64,000 bases of DNA from Anaerosacchariphilus hominis (GCF_014290175.1 NZ_JACOOR010000008.1:62001-126000), one strand, 5' to 3'; positions 53,291-61,113 are shown, numbered from the stretch's first letter. Made by a program: numbers and translations. The notes: generated by a model from the sequence alone, not told the origin.

Positions 53291-54447
53291 TTGAAAAAAC
53301 ATTCCTCAACCCCGCCACAAATAAGCAGTGGCGGATTGAAATTGACGGACATACCATCCGAACCTGCTTGAATAGCGGGAAGGTCAAGGAGATTCTGTGC
53401 GACTCCGCCTTCCAGGTCAAGAGCAAGGCGGCCAGCGCCATGATGGGCCAGATGCGGAAAGGATTTGTCTATCAGAATCCGGACGCCGCCGTTGAAGAAG
53501 CGCGATGCCATCGGTTTGTCGGAAAGGATAGCAACGGTTTTATGCCCTTAGCTACCGCTCTCACACGGGATGACTTCTTCCTGACGAGGATGGCCGGAGA
53601 TTTTGAGGACGAGATCCTTTATCACTTCGATGGCAACGGGGAGATTCTTGAAACGGTCTCTTTGGGTGCCAAGCGGATGACCTATGAGCAGGTTCTCTGC
53701 CCCAATGATACCCTGCTGCTGAACAACAGCTATCTTCTCCAGCAGTTCTCACTCCGCACCCATGAGGTCACGCCTTTTGCCAACAAGAAAAACAGAATGA
53801 AGACCATGCTGGATGCCAGCGGCGACCTGGCCCTGTGGTACACGGGCGAGGAGATCATCGTCTTTGACTTTGGCAGCAACACAGAGGTGTGGCGGGAAAC
53901 GGTAAAATGCAAGAAGTCTAAGAATCCGAATTTTGCCTATTACTGCTTTGGGATGCTCTCTCCCCGGCAAAGCAAAGCGGCCTACCGTGTCACCGAGGGT
54001 GAGTATGTGCTGGTCGATCTGAAATCTGCCCAAAAAGTAGTGATTCCCAATGAGGGCTGGCATCCCTTCTTCTCCCCGGATGACCAGTGTTTCTCGGTGG
54101 GCGGTAAGTTCTATCTGACCCAGACCGGAGAGGAGATAGACAATCCTTTCCCGTTTTCTGTCCGGCAGGGGCTGAGTTTTTCAGACACCTGTATGGTGCG
54201 GACAAGGGGCAGCCTGATGGCTGTTCAGCAGGATCGTGGCAGTTCCCCCATAGAGCTGTGGGATATCGGCAGCGGCCAGCTGCTGGCCACTATTGATGAC
54301 CCCTTTGTGGTGCGGCAGGTGAATTTTGCCTTTACTGGGAGCGGACTTGTTCTGCACACCGATTACGGGGCCATGAGCATCTATTCCTGCTCCCCAGACG
54401 GAGGATACCCCGGATTGCGCTCTGCTGGCGGGAGAGCTGGCGTCTAA
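53287..54447 (+). CDS. WGR-like/beta-propeller immunity-array protein, frameshifted near the end
   Basis: 386 residues as read. The N-terminus (KQWRIEIDGHTIRTCLNSGKVKE ... MRKGFVYQNPDAAVEEA) resembles a WGR domain; the rest has propeller-like strands (LTRDDFFLTRMAGDFEDEILYHFDGNG; SSPIELWDIGSGQLLATIDDP). Near 54402 an extra base in GGAGGATACC shifts the frame; the last 14 residues as read are out of frame. Removing one G gives DGDTPDCALLAGELASKLL and continues to 54610. ATG overlaps the Imm32 stop. Confidence 0.72.
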   Translation: MIEKTFLNPATNKQWRIEIDGHTIRTCLNSGKVKEILCDSAFQVKSKAASAMMGQMRKGFVYQNPDAAVEEARCHRFVGKDSNGFMPLATALTRDDFFLTRMAGDFEDEILYHFDGNGEILETVSLGAKRMTYEQVLCPNDTLLLNNSYLLQQFSLRTHEVTPFANKKNRMKTMLDASGDLALWYTGEEIIVFDFGSNTEVWRETVKCKKSKNPNFAYYCFGMLSPRQSKAAYRVTEGEYVLVDLKSAQKVVIPNEGWHPFFSPDDQCFSVGGKFYLTQTGEEIDNPFPFSVRQGLSFSDTCMVRTRGSLMAVQQDRGSSPIELWDIGSGQLLATIDDPFVVRQVNFAFTGSGLVLHTDYGAMSIYSCSPDGGYPGLRSAGGRAGV

Positions 54448-54610
54448 ACTGCTGGCAGCTCAGCGGGAGCAGAATCTCCAGGAACTGGCCGCCGAAATTG
54501 CCCCAGACTGGAACCTCCCCACCGAGGCGGTACAAAGCGGACTGGAAACGCTGCGTTCCCATCTGGAGCTGGTGCAGGGCGACGCTGCCCTGCTGTATGA
54601 AATGATATAG
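54402..54610 (+). pseudogene. Orphaned C-terminal tail of the WGR-like gene
   Basis: Continuous helical coding sequence in the +1 frame relative to the upstream gene (TPDCALLAGELASKLLAAQR through LEVLRSHLEL-type helices to TAG at 54608), with no start signal of its own. It is best explained as the displaced end of the upstream gene. Confidence 0.7.
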
Positions 54611-54630
54611 ACAAAAAAGGAGAAAAACTT

Positions 54631-55410
54631 ATGGGACTTGACATCTACGCCGGAACACTGACACGGTACTATTCTCACAACTGGAAAACCATCGTCCAAC
54701 AGTGGGCGGAGGAAAACGGATATACTTTCAACCGCATCACCCCGGATGGAGAACCTGCTGACAACGAGGAGGAGCTGTCCCCGGCTGAGGTTCAGGAAAC
54801 GGTGGAGAACTGGCGGGATCAGATTCTGGCAGCTATTTCCCAGCCGGACCAACCGCCCTACACCCCCTGGCCGGAGGACAATGAGAAGCCATATTACACC
54901 GACAAGCCGGATTGGGATGCGTTCGGCGCCATGCTGCTGGTGGCTGCCTGCCATACATATGAGGAACCGGTGCCACCTACTGTGGAGAAAGACTGGGACT
55001 TTGGGGAGCATCCCCTGATTGCCCGCCTTGCATCGGACGAGGAGCGGGTGTGGTCCCTGTTCAGTGGGGCTACCTGGTGGCTGCCTCTGGCGGATTCCTT
55101 CTTATTTCAGGCGCTTCTGCTCACCGATGATCAGGCGGTGATCGCCACTCTGGGCGGACTGCGGAAGGAACTGGAGAAGCTGAACCAGCTGGCGTGGCAG
55201 GCCGATGAGGATACCATCCTTGGCTGGGCCGACACTGAGGGATACCCGGTAGATGGAACCATAGACGCAGATGGACGGTACAGCAAGGCGGACATCCCGG
55301 AACACACCCCGTATGACACCCAATCCCTTGCCAAGTTTGCCTTCTCCATGTTCTGGCGAGCCATGCGGTTTGCCGAGGAACAGCAGGTGCCCATCCTGCT
55401 GGATTATTAA
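54631..55410 (+). CDS. Unknown immunity-array protein (MGLDIYAGTLTRYY type)
   Basis: 259 residues opening MGLDIYAGTLTRYYSHNWKT, an opening I have seen on hypothetical proteins of gut Firmicutes. Acidic alpha/beta body with a long helical C-terminus. ATG after AAAAAAGGAGAAAAACTT. No named domain. Likely an immunity protein by neighbourhood. Confidence 0.62.
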   Translation: MGLDIYAGTLTRYYSHNWKTIVQQWAEENGYTFNRITPDGEPADNEEELSPAEVQETVENWRDQILAAISQPDQPPYTPWPEDNEKPYYTDKPDWDAFGAMLLVAACHTYEEPVPPTVEKDWDFGEHPLIARLASDEERVWSLFSGATWWLPLADSFLFQALLLTDDQAVIATLGGLRKELEKLNQLAWQADEDTILGWADTEGYPVDGTIDADGRYSKADIPEHTPYDTQSLAKFAFSMFWRAMRFAEEQQVPILLDY

Positions 55411-55422
55411 GGAGGAAACCAA

Positions 55423-56301
55423 ATGAGCAATAAAGTTTTCCAGCAAAACCTGGACGACAAAAAAGGTCCCCAGCCCGGAGGCCCCTATCTCATTCAGATG
55501 CTGTTCAAAGAGCCGGTAGAAATGCCGGATAAAGAAAAAATGACTGCCGTAATGGAGAAGCACATCGGATCAACCGAGTGTTTCTGTTATGATAAGAAAA
55601 TGGCCGGCTTTGCCGCACAGGAGCATATTGCAGAGTTCAAGGACGGAAAATGCCCGGTGCAGCTGATGGTGATGAAATGCGACAAGTTCAAGGGCAAAGG
55701 CTTTGATGCCTTCCTGATGAGCCAGATGTGGGATTGCCAGGAGGACCGGGAGCGGATCTTCCGGGAGTGCAAATATCAGGTGGTAGCCACCGATATGCTG
55801 GCTGCGGCGCTTCCGGCGCTGGAGCGTGCCAATCTGGATGCCGACTTTTTGGAGGCTCTGGCGGAGCTATACCCCACCTGTGAGGCATTCTATTTCCAGA
55901 ACTGCGGCAAACTGTTTCTGGCGGAGGATGTGCGTTCTCACCAGATTGAAGGCTCGGATCGGTTCATCCGCTTTGGCGTCAATGTCCGCTTCTTTAACAT
56001 TGAGGGCACCGAAGATATGCTCATCGACACGGTGGGCATGAGCACCCTGTTCCTGCCCGACCTCCAGTACCACTTCCACGACATGGACCCCAACTGGGTG
56101 GTAAACCACGCCTACAATGTGGCATCGTACATATTGGAGCATGATAACCCCATTCAGGATGGGGAAACCATAGACGGCGTGGCGAATGGCCAGATGTGCC
56201 GGGAGATTCAGTGGAAGTGCCAGTATGAGGACGCCCTGATCCAGCCGCCCAGAGGGGTGCTGGACATTAATATGGGAGAGTGTGCGTCTGGAATGCGTTA
56301 A
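55423..56301 (+). CDS. DUF4261-family protein
   Basis: 292 residues. The C-terminal third (FGVNVRFFNIEGTEDMLIDTVGMSTLFLPDLQYHF ... NWVVNHAYNVASYILEHDNPIQDGETI) matches DUF4261, also present inside the giant polyimmunity protein. The N-terminal part has PYLIQMLFKEPVEMPDKEKM and a further alpha/beta domain. ATG after AAGGAGGAAACCAA. Last gene of the GC-rich island before a bidirectional terminator. Confidence 0.74.
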   Translation: MSNKVFQQNLDDKKGPQPGGPYLIQMLFKEPVEMPDKEKMTAVMEKHIGSTECFCYDKKMAGFAAQEHIAEFKDGKCPVQLMVMKCDKFKGKGFDAFLMSQMWDCQEDRERIFRECKYQVVATDMLAAALPALERANLDADFLEALAELYPTCEAFYFQNCGKLFLAEDVRSHQIEGSDRFIRFGVNVRFFNIEGTEDMLIDTVGMSTLFLPDLQYHFHDMDPNWVVNHAYNVASYILEHDNPIQDGETIDGVANGQMCREIQWKCQYEDALIQPPRGVLDINMGECASGMR

Positions 56302-56315
56302 TATAAAATGATGCC

Positions 56316-56370
56316 ATATAAAAAAGATAGTTGACATTATATCGTAAAATGACAGCTATCTTTTTTATAT
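56316..56370. terminator. Bidirectional terminator at the island/control-region border
   Basis: Perfect 15-bp inverted repeat: ATATAAAAAAGATAG at 56316-56330 and its complement at 56356-56370, giving T-tracts in both directions. It separates the rightward immunity genes from the leftward control genes. Confidence 0.88.
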
Positions 56371-56381
56371 AAGGGTTTTGG

Positions 56382-56663
56382 TTAAGATTTTCGTTCTACA
56401 AACCACCGGCCTATATAAGCTCCCGTTAAATTTGTACTGCGTTCAAAAAAGAGATGGCTTTGCTTTCCGTTTACCAAAATTGTATAACAGTCGCCCTGAC
56501 CTCCAGCTTTCCTTGCGACAGAGGGTTTCACATTCAAAATGCGGTCAATTGTATAAGGTGTTCCGTCTTCCCAGGTAAGTTCTTCTGGAAGCATCTTTCC
56601 GTCTGGAAGGAAGGCTGCTCTTACGTTTACATAAACTTTGCAGTCTGTCTGAACACCGATCAT
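56382..56663 (-). CDS. Small conserved protein of clostridial mobile elements
   Basis: 93 residues: MIGVQTDCKVYVNVRAAFLP, LTWEDGTPYTIDRIL, QGDCYTILVNGKQSHLFFERSTNLTG and GRWFVERK. I recall near-identical hypothetical proteins in many clostridial chromosomes and elements. AAGGAGGTAGAACTAT precedes the ATG. Beta-rich, soluble. Last gene of the leftward operon. Function unknown. Confidence 0.78.
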   Translation of the reverse strand: MIGVQTDCKVYVNVRAAFLPDGKMLPEELTWEDGTPYTIDRILNVKPSVARKAGGQGDCYTILVNGKQSHLFFERSTNLTGAYIGRWFVERKS

Positions 56664-57129
56664 ATAGTTCTACCTCCTTAAAAAGTTTTTTAACTTCTTC
56701 CAGTTCTTCCTCAAGTGTAGATGCATCGGAATGGAAAATGAGATGCGCTTCATCCTTTGTCCATCCGCATAGCAGATAATCACCGGTATGTGCTAGCTCA
56801 GAGGTATAGTAAAAATATTGCTGCTTATCTAATTGACAGCAGAAATAGACACACCGGGTAAGAGGGGAGAGGACAGGAGATGGAGTAATAAGCTGATAGA
56901 TGATAGTTGTCCCATTGTTGCAAAGTTCTTTTCTAAGGGAAAAATCGTTTTCCGTATATGGACAAATATAATCAGACTCTTCCTGATACATGGCATGGAA
57001 CAAGTCAAGGTATAGATCGGGGCCATTTTTTTCAAGATCCTGGCAAAATGATTTTGGGGAAAGATAGAAAAAATGGGGGTTCCATTTATGTTCTACATAG
57101 TATATATCGCGGATAGTATCTTCGTTCAT
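56545..57129 (-). CDS. Unknown protein of the ImmA operon
   Basis: 194 residues, aromatic and Cys-containing alpha/beta protein. Its last about 40 residues are read over the ribosome-binding site and start of the next gene in another frame (basic, low-complexity), so the natural stop may have been lost. Begins 11 bases after the ImmA gene, with AGGAGGACTACTG before ATG. No domain recognised. Confidence 0.62.
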   Translation of the reverse strand: MNEDTIRDIYYVEHKWNPHFFYLSPKSFCQDLEKNGPDLYLDLFHAMYQEESDYICPYTENDFSLRKELCNNGTTIIYQLITPSPVLSPLTRCVYFCCQLDKQQYFYYTSELAHTGDYLLCGWTKDEAHLIFHSDASTLEEELEEVKKLFKEVELYDRCSDRLQSLCKRKSSLPSRRKDASRRTYLGRRNTLYN

Positions 57130-57140
57130 CAGTAGTCCTC

Positions 57141-57662
57141 CTATTCAATTGTTTTCAGAAAATTCCCATGTGATACGATGGGAGACTCCAGTTTATAACC
57201 TTTACGTTTCATGACACGAAATTTAAAGTCCAGTAATTCTGCTGGTACATAAAGAGCTTTGGCTGCCTGAAAGAAAAACTGGTCTTCGTTTAATGCATTT
57301 AATACGCAGTCATCAGATAACAGCAGTTCGGCAGCAAAGAGATTTGCTTCATATTCCTGCCGATCTGTATCGTCAAATAGTGTAAATTCATGAAATGCAG
57401 CTGTTATGTTTGCATGAAGCACGGAATGAGCAATTTCATGAGCCAGTATGACCCGTTGAATCACTTCCGGCAAATCGCTGTTGATTGTGATATGTTTGAT
57501 TCTGCGGTGCTGAACATAAAATCCTTTGCAGCACCCCTTATATCTTCCCATCGGTTTTAATACCACGATAATTTTCATTGCCTGTGCCAGACGGAATGGA
57601 TCCGATTCACCATATTTTTTCTGGATCCGTCTGACTTCTTCAGATATGGATTGAATAGTCAA
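57141..57662 (-). CDS. ImmA/IrrE-family metallopeptidase
   Basis: 173 residues. HEIAHSVLH with His75, Glu76 and His79 is the zinc site, and EYEANLFAAELL near 103-114 gives the third ligand, as in ImmA. In ICEBs1-type elements ImmA cleaves the partner XRE repressor when triggered by DNA damage or cell signals, releasing the element. Directly downstream of the XRE gene in the same operon (GGAGGGAGC before ATG), so the same role is likely. Confidence 0.92.
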   Translation of the reverse strand: MTIQSISEEVRRIQKKYGESDPFRLAQAMKIIVVLKPMGRYKGCCKGFYVQHRRIKHITINSDLPEVIQRVILAHEIAHSVLHANITAAFHEFTLFDDTDRQEYEANLFAAELLLSDDCVLNALNEDQFFFQAAKALYVPAELLDFKFRVMKRKGYKLESPIVSHGNFLKTIE

Positions 57663-57700
57663 AACAGCTCCCTCCTTTCGGACTATATTACGGGAGAAGA

Positions 57701-58138
57701 TTATTGTGGATTTTTCTTTTTGCCAAAGGTTTTTCTGGCTGCTTTTTTACAGTCATAGTATGCTTCGGCAACTGCCTGAAAATAAGCATCTTTTGCTTCT
57801 TCGCTTAGAGTGCCTCCTGCAAAAAGAGCTGTGTTCTCAGCCAGCATTTTTTGTAGATCCAATGCCTCTCTGGTTCCGCTTTTTTTTCTCATATCTTCTA
57901 CATATTCCATGCGGTCTAAACCATAAGATGGATCCTCTATGTTATCGTTTTGCAGATACTCGGTTGATACCTCCAGTGCCTTTGCCAGCTTATAAAGCTG
58001 TGCCTGGTATGGTTTTCTTTCTCCTAATTCATAAGAAGTAATTGTTCGGATACCCATTCCGGCTTTTTCTGCTAATTGTTTCTGACTTAATCCAAGATTT
58101 CCACGTTGTTCTTTAACTTTAGCACCAAAAGATTTCAT
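57701..58138 (-). CDS. XRE-family repressor (ImmR-like)
   Basis: 145 residues. The N-terminal HTH is FGAKVKEQRGNLGLSQKQLAEKAGMGIRTITSYELGERKPYQ; the rest is a helical C-terminal part with a Lys-rich end. Divergent from the Y-family polymerase operon across a region full of TTGCTAA half-sites. Paired with ImmA downstream, it should be the element's main repressor and probably also represses itself. Confidence 0.92.
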   Translation of the reverse strand: MKSFGAKVKEQRGNLGLSQKQLAEKAGMGIRTITSYELGERKPYQAQLYKLAKALEVSTEYLQNDNIEDPSYGLDRMEYVEDMRKKSGTREALDLQKMLAENTALFAGGTLSEEAKDAYFQAVAEAYYDCKKAARKTFGKKKNPQ

Positions 58139-58186
58139 GTCAGACCTCCATTCGTTTTAGTGTGCGTAAACTTGCTAACTGTGCTA

Positions 58187-58215
58187 TTGACAAGTGTGCA
58201 TGTAGTTGCTAATAT
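58187..58215 (+). promoter_or_regulatory. Rightward promoter for the Y-family polymerase operon
   Basis: TTGACA, 17 bases, TAATAT. The half-site TTGCTAA at 58206 covers the -10, so repressor binding would block it. Confidence 0.7.
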
Positions 58216-58257
58216 TTGAATTAGCAAGAATTAGCAAGTATCAGTGACTATATGCAC

Positions 58258-58286
58258 ATTATAATAGTGAGTGTGCAAGCTGTCAA
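58258..58286 (-). promoter_or_regulatory. Leftward consensus promoter for the XRE/ImmA operon
   Basis: On the minus strand, TTGACA, 17 bases, TATAAT: a perfect sigma-A promoter. Its transcript crosses the 58206-58237 operators, allowing autoregulation. Confidence 0.82.
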
Positions 58287-58336
58287 GAATAAGTGTGCTA
58301 ATAATTGCTAGAAAAAATTGGAAGAGGGTACAGAAT

Positions 58337-59575
58337 ATGAATCGGACAATCCTTCATAGTGATATGAACTGTTTTTATGCTTCTGTAGAAATGATGCTGA
58401 ACCCAGAGCTACAGGGAAAAGCAGTAGCAGTGTGCGGGTCCACAGAAAACCGTCATGGAATTGTTCTTGCAAAATCAGAGAAAGCGAAACAAGCAGGAAT
58501 AAAAACAGGGATGGTTAACTGGGAGGCAAAACGACTTTGTCCGGATTTGATTTTGGTTCCACCCCAGTATGAACAGTATTTAAAATATTCCAACATGGCA
58601 AGAGAGATTTATCAGGAATATACAGACCTGGTAGAGCCTTACGGAATGGACGAGTGCTTTTTGGATGTGACAGCAAGTCAGGTTCTTTATGGTTCTGGAA
58701 AAGAAATTGCAGACCAGATTCGCTGCAGGATGAAGAATGAACTGGGATTGACTGTTAGTATAGGAATTTCATTCAATAAAATATTTGCAAAACTGGGAAG
58801 TGATATGAAGAAGCCGGATGCCATAACTAGCATTGAAGAATCAGAATGGAAACAAAAGGTTTGGCCGCTTCGGGTATCGGAATTATTATTCTGTGGCCGC
58901 TCAACTACAAAGAAGCTGGAGCAAGTTGGAATTTATACGATAGGAGATCTGGCAGAAATGGATCATGATTATGTGAACCAGCTTCTTGGTAAAAATGGGC
59001 TGATGCTGTGGTCATATGCAAATGGTCTGGATGATAGTCCGGTAATGGAGAAGGACTTTGTGTCTCCGATGAAAAGTGTGGGGCATGGAATTACTTGTAC
59101 AGCAGATCTTAAAACAGAAGAGGAGGTCTGGAAGGTTATTCTGGAATTATGCCAGGACATAGGACATCGATTAAGGATTCATGGATTGAAAGCACAGGGG
59201 GTTCAGATAGCGATTCGCAATCAGGAATTATTTACAAGGCAGTATCAAGGTCAACTTTCCCTTCCGACGATAGTGCCTTTGGAAATTGCAAAACTGGCGA
59301 GGGAACTATTTCAGAGAAATTATGATTGGAAGGAACCTGTGCGTTCGGTAACTGTTCGTGCAATCAACTTGGTATCAGCAAAAGAACCGGAGCAAATCTG
59401 TTTGTTTTCGGATCCAATCCGGCTTGAGAAAGAAGAAAAATTATTTCTGGCGATTGAGGAAACTCGGCGGCGATTTGGAAAAAGGGCTATCTATCCAGCG
59501 GCCTTGATGAAGGATCTGAAGATGCCGGAATATCGAGATCATGGTTTGATTATGCCGGGAGTTATGAACCGGTAA
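58337..59575 (+). CDS. Y-family DNA polymerase (DinB/UmuC type)
   Basis: 412 residues from ATG at 58337. Palm-domain catalytic residues are visible: Asp9 in LHSDMNCFYASVE and Asp105-Glu106 in GMDECFLDVT; FNKIFAKLGSDMKKPDA and a little-finger domain follow. It should perform error-prone bypass of damaged DNA, in line with an SOS-type trigger for the element. It heads the rightward operon under the XRE operator. Upstream TTG codons were not chosen because they lie within the operator region. Confidence 0.92.
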   Translation: MNRTILHSDMNCFYASVEMMLNPELQGKAVAVCGSTENRHGIVLAKSEKAKQAGIKTGMVNWEAKRLCPDLILVPPQYEQYLKYSNMAREIYQEYTDLVEPYGMDECFLDVTASQVLYGSGKEIADQIRCRMKNELGLTVSIGISFNKIFAKLGSDMKKPDAITSIEESEWKQKVWPLRVSELLFCGRSTTKKLEQVGIYTIGDLAEMDHDYVNQLLGKNGLMLWSYANGLDDSPVMEKDFVSPMKSVGHGITCTADLKTEEEVWKVILELCQDIGHRLRIHGLKAQGVQIAIRNQELFTRQYQGQLSLPTIVPLEIAKLARELFQRNYDWKEPVRSVTVRAINLVSAKEPEQICLFSDPIRLEKEEKLFLAIEETRRRFGKRAIYPAALMKDLKMPEYRDHGLIMPGVMNR

Positions 59576-59589
59576 GATAGGAGGGGCTT

Positions 59590-60132
59590 ATGGGACGGAA
59601 AAACTCATTGGCAAAAAACAGTATTCAGATGCTGTGTGTGATGCAGCATCTGGATGAACAAAATTTATATGAAAGGTCAAAATTGTTATTATCTATTTAT
59701 CGAAATGTATGCTGGACGGCCTGTGACCGTGCTGCAATGCTTCGTGAAGAAGCAGAATATTGTTATGGTAGAGAACTGGAGGAGGGGCTTCTATATCTGA
59801 ATGATTTTGCTCCTACTGTAGAGAGGGAAAAGTTTGAAGAAACAGTAAAAAGCCTGTTCCAGACCAAGTGGCTTGTGGAACTGGTAGACTCGGCCATGGT
59901 TAAAATGCGTGATTTTCCATATTCACCACAGCTTTATTTTGACATTGTGTTTAAGTGTTATTTAAGCCGGTTCCGATATACAGAGCCTGAATTACTGGAA
60001 ACGCTTCGGATGGAAAGAAGCACATATTATGATAGAAAAAAGGAAGCAATTAAAATATTCGGTCTATCTCTTTGGGGGAGTGCTCTTCCTCAAATCAAAC
60101 AGGCTTTGGAAGAACCGTTACTTTATGAATAG
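59590..60132 (+). CDS. Helical protein of the polymerase operon, unknown
   Basis: 180 residues, mostly helical, with ERSKLLLSIYRNVCWTACDRA near 28-48 and a C-terminal half (YTEPELLETLRMERSTYYDRKKEAIKIFGLSLWG) that resembles the region-4-like DNA-binding end of ArpU/sigma-like phage activators. ATG after AGGAGGGGCTT. Possibly a transcription activator for element genes. Confidence 0.65.
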   Translation: MGRKNSLAKNSIQMLCVMQHLDEQNLYERSKLLLSIYRNVCWTACDRAAMLREEAEYCYGRELEEGLLYLNDFAPTVEREKFEETVKSLFQTKWLVELVDSAMVKMRDFPYSPQLYFDIVFKCYLSRFRYTEPELLETLRMERSTYYDRKKEAIKIFGLSLWGSALPQIKQALEEPLLYE

Positions 60133-60147
60133 AGGAGAGGTGGTTTT

Positions 60148-60351
60148 ATGAGCAACAAAAAGAAAATGGAAGTTTTGTATTTTGTTGAGCAATACATAAA
60201 AAGGTATGGATATCCGCCTACTGTACGGGATATCGGAAAAGGTTTAGGGTATCGTTCCCCATCAACTGTGCATGGTTATCTTCGGCAATTGAAGGAAGAA
60301 CATCTGATTGAAAGTGACGGAAGCAAACCGAGAACGCTTCATATCAATTAA
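60148..60351 (+). CDS. Stand-alone LexA-type DNA-binding domain
   Basis: 67 residues: VLYFVEQYIKRYGYPPTVRDIGKGLGYRSPSTVHGYLRQLKEEHLIESDGSKPRTL is the LexA winged-helix domain, with no cleavage site or peptidase domain after it. It could occupy SOS boxes without being cleaved, or regulate the element only. GAGAGGTGGTTTT before ATG. Third gene of the polymerase operon. Confidence 0.86.
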   Translation: MSNKKKMEVLYFVEQYIKRYGYPPTVRDIGKGLGYRSPSTVHGYLRQLKEEHLIESDGSKPRTLHIN

Positions 60352-60353
60352 AT

Positions 60354-60395
60354 AGTCCGACTAAAGTCCGACAAGAGTCCTACTGAAAGTCCGAC
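60354..60395. repeat. Four phased direct repeats of AGTCCGAC
   Basis: AGTCCGAC at 60354, 60365 and 60388, and AGTCCTAC at 60376: spacing 11, 11 and 12 bases, one DNA turn each, placing all copies on one face. This is the form of an activator or initiator binding array. No gene lies between 60352 and 60669. Confidence 0.8.
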
Positions 60396-60412
60396 TTCTC
60401 TCATGTTATAGT

Positions 60413-60438
60413 CAGTACACTGGATGGTCAGTGTGCTG
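60413..60438 (+). other. Leader hairpin upstream of terminator
   Basis: CAGTACACTG-GATGGT-CAGTGTGCTG, ten pairs with one G-T. It lies between the repeat array and the terminator and may belong to an attenuator leader. Confidence 0.5.
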
Positions 60439-60445
60439 AGCGAGA

Positions 60446-60478
60446 AGATCTCATACAGAAATGTATGGGGTCTTTTTT
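60446..60478 (+). terminator. Terminator 1 before the sigma-like gene
   Basis: Twelve-pair stem AGATCTCATACA / TGTATGGGGTCT around GAAA, followed by TTTTTT. Confidence 0.85.
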
Positions 60479-60519
60479 ATAGTGTTTTGTGCGCTGCATC
60501 CAATTTCTAATTTGTTAAA

Positions 60520-60554
60520 AGCCAGCGGGATCCTCCCGTTGGCTTCTTTTTTTC
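60520..60554 (+). terminator. Terminator 2 before the sigma-like gene
   Basis: Ten-pair stem AGCCAGCGGG / CCCGTTGGCT around ATCCT, followed by TCTTTTTTTT. Two strong terminators in 110 bases suggest tight isolation or attenuation of the sigma-like gene. Confidence 0.85.
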
Positions 60555-60625
60555 TAAGGAGCAGCGTATGGAGAAAAGCTCTTGCTTGAGGATTGCCAGA
60601 AACCTATGTCGTAGTCCGCCACTTG

Positions 60626-60659
60626 TCCTTCGTTTTCACCACCCAACGAAAACTAAGGA
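60626..60659 (+). promoter_or_regulatory. Hairpin covering the ribosome-binding site of the sigma-like gene
   Basis: TCCTT-C-GTTTTC pairs with GAAAAC-T-AAGGA (11 pairs, one mismatch, 10-base loop). AAGGA is part of the AAGGAGG site for the ATG at 60670, so the hairpin would limit translation. Confidence 0.6.
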
Positions 60660-60669
60660 GGACAGGAAC

Positions 60670-61113
60670 ATGGCAAAACCGTATAAGATACCGGATTTTA
60701 GAAAAATGTATCCGGAAGCCAGCGAGGAAGTAATCGCTGTATTGAGAACAAGTGAAAGAAAAATGCAGTATCAGGAATATGACTTAAAAAGAGCAAGAAA
60801 TATCGTAGATCCTAAAACAGGAGAGAAAATGACCATTCCTAGCAGAGAGGATTCCTATGAACGCCTGCAGGAAATGGCTGTGCAATTTCCAGAAGAAAAC
60901 AGAAGTGTGGAGGATCAGATTCTGAAAAAAATAGAGTGTGAACAGTTACATAAATTCCTTTTAGAACTCTCGAAAGAAGAACAGTGGTTGATTCAGGAAC
61001 TCTATTTTGAGGAACGGACGGAACGGGAGGTAGCTTCGGTACTTGGATTGTCACAGAAGGCGATAAACAAACGGAGACAGAAGATTTTAGAGAAACTGAG
61101 AAAATTATTTTAA
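60670..61113 (+). CDS. Sigma-70-region-4-like factor
   Basis: 147 residues from ATG at 60670 (AAGGAGGACAGGA upstream). The C-terminal part LSKEEQWLIQELYFEERTEREVASVLGLSQKAINKRRQKILEKLRKLF is a sigma region 4 helix-turn-helix; the N-terminus lacks a recognisable region 2. Proteins like this sit near the integrase end of Tn1549- and Tn916-like elements and activate element genes. The longer in-frame reading from 60568 crosses the hairpin and is unlikely. Confidence 0.82.
   Translation: MAKPYKIPDFRKMYPEASEEVIAVLRTSERKMQYQEYDLKRARNIVDPKTGEKMTIPSREDSYERLQEMAVQFPEENRSVEDQILKKIECEQLHKFLLELSKEEQWLIQELYFEERTEREVASVLGLSQKAINKRRQKILEKLRKLF

Larger units (their letters stand above)
58172..58311. promoter_or_regulatory. 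Operator cluster for the XRE repressor
   Basis: Half-sites TTGCTAA at 58172 and 58206, TTAGCAA at 58221 and 58231, and related GTGCTAA at 58295 and TTGCTAG at 58305. The 58206/58221 pair forms a palindrome TTGCTAA-N8-TTAGCAA. Several sites overlap or flank both promoters. Confidence 0.75.

Noticed and set aside
54361..54447. Natural C-terminus of the WGR-like protein at 54447
   Set aside because: The last codons (YPGLRSAGGRAGV) look out of frame, and a one-base correction gives a long sensible continuation.
56331..56362. Promoter starting with TTGACA in the loop of the bidirectional terminator
   Set aside because: The nearest -10-like sequence is 20 bases away and lies in the hairpin arm.
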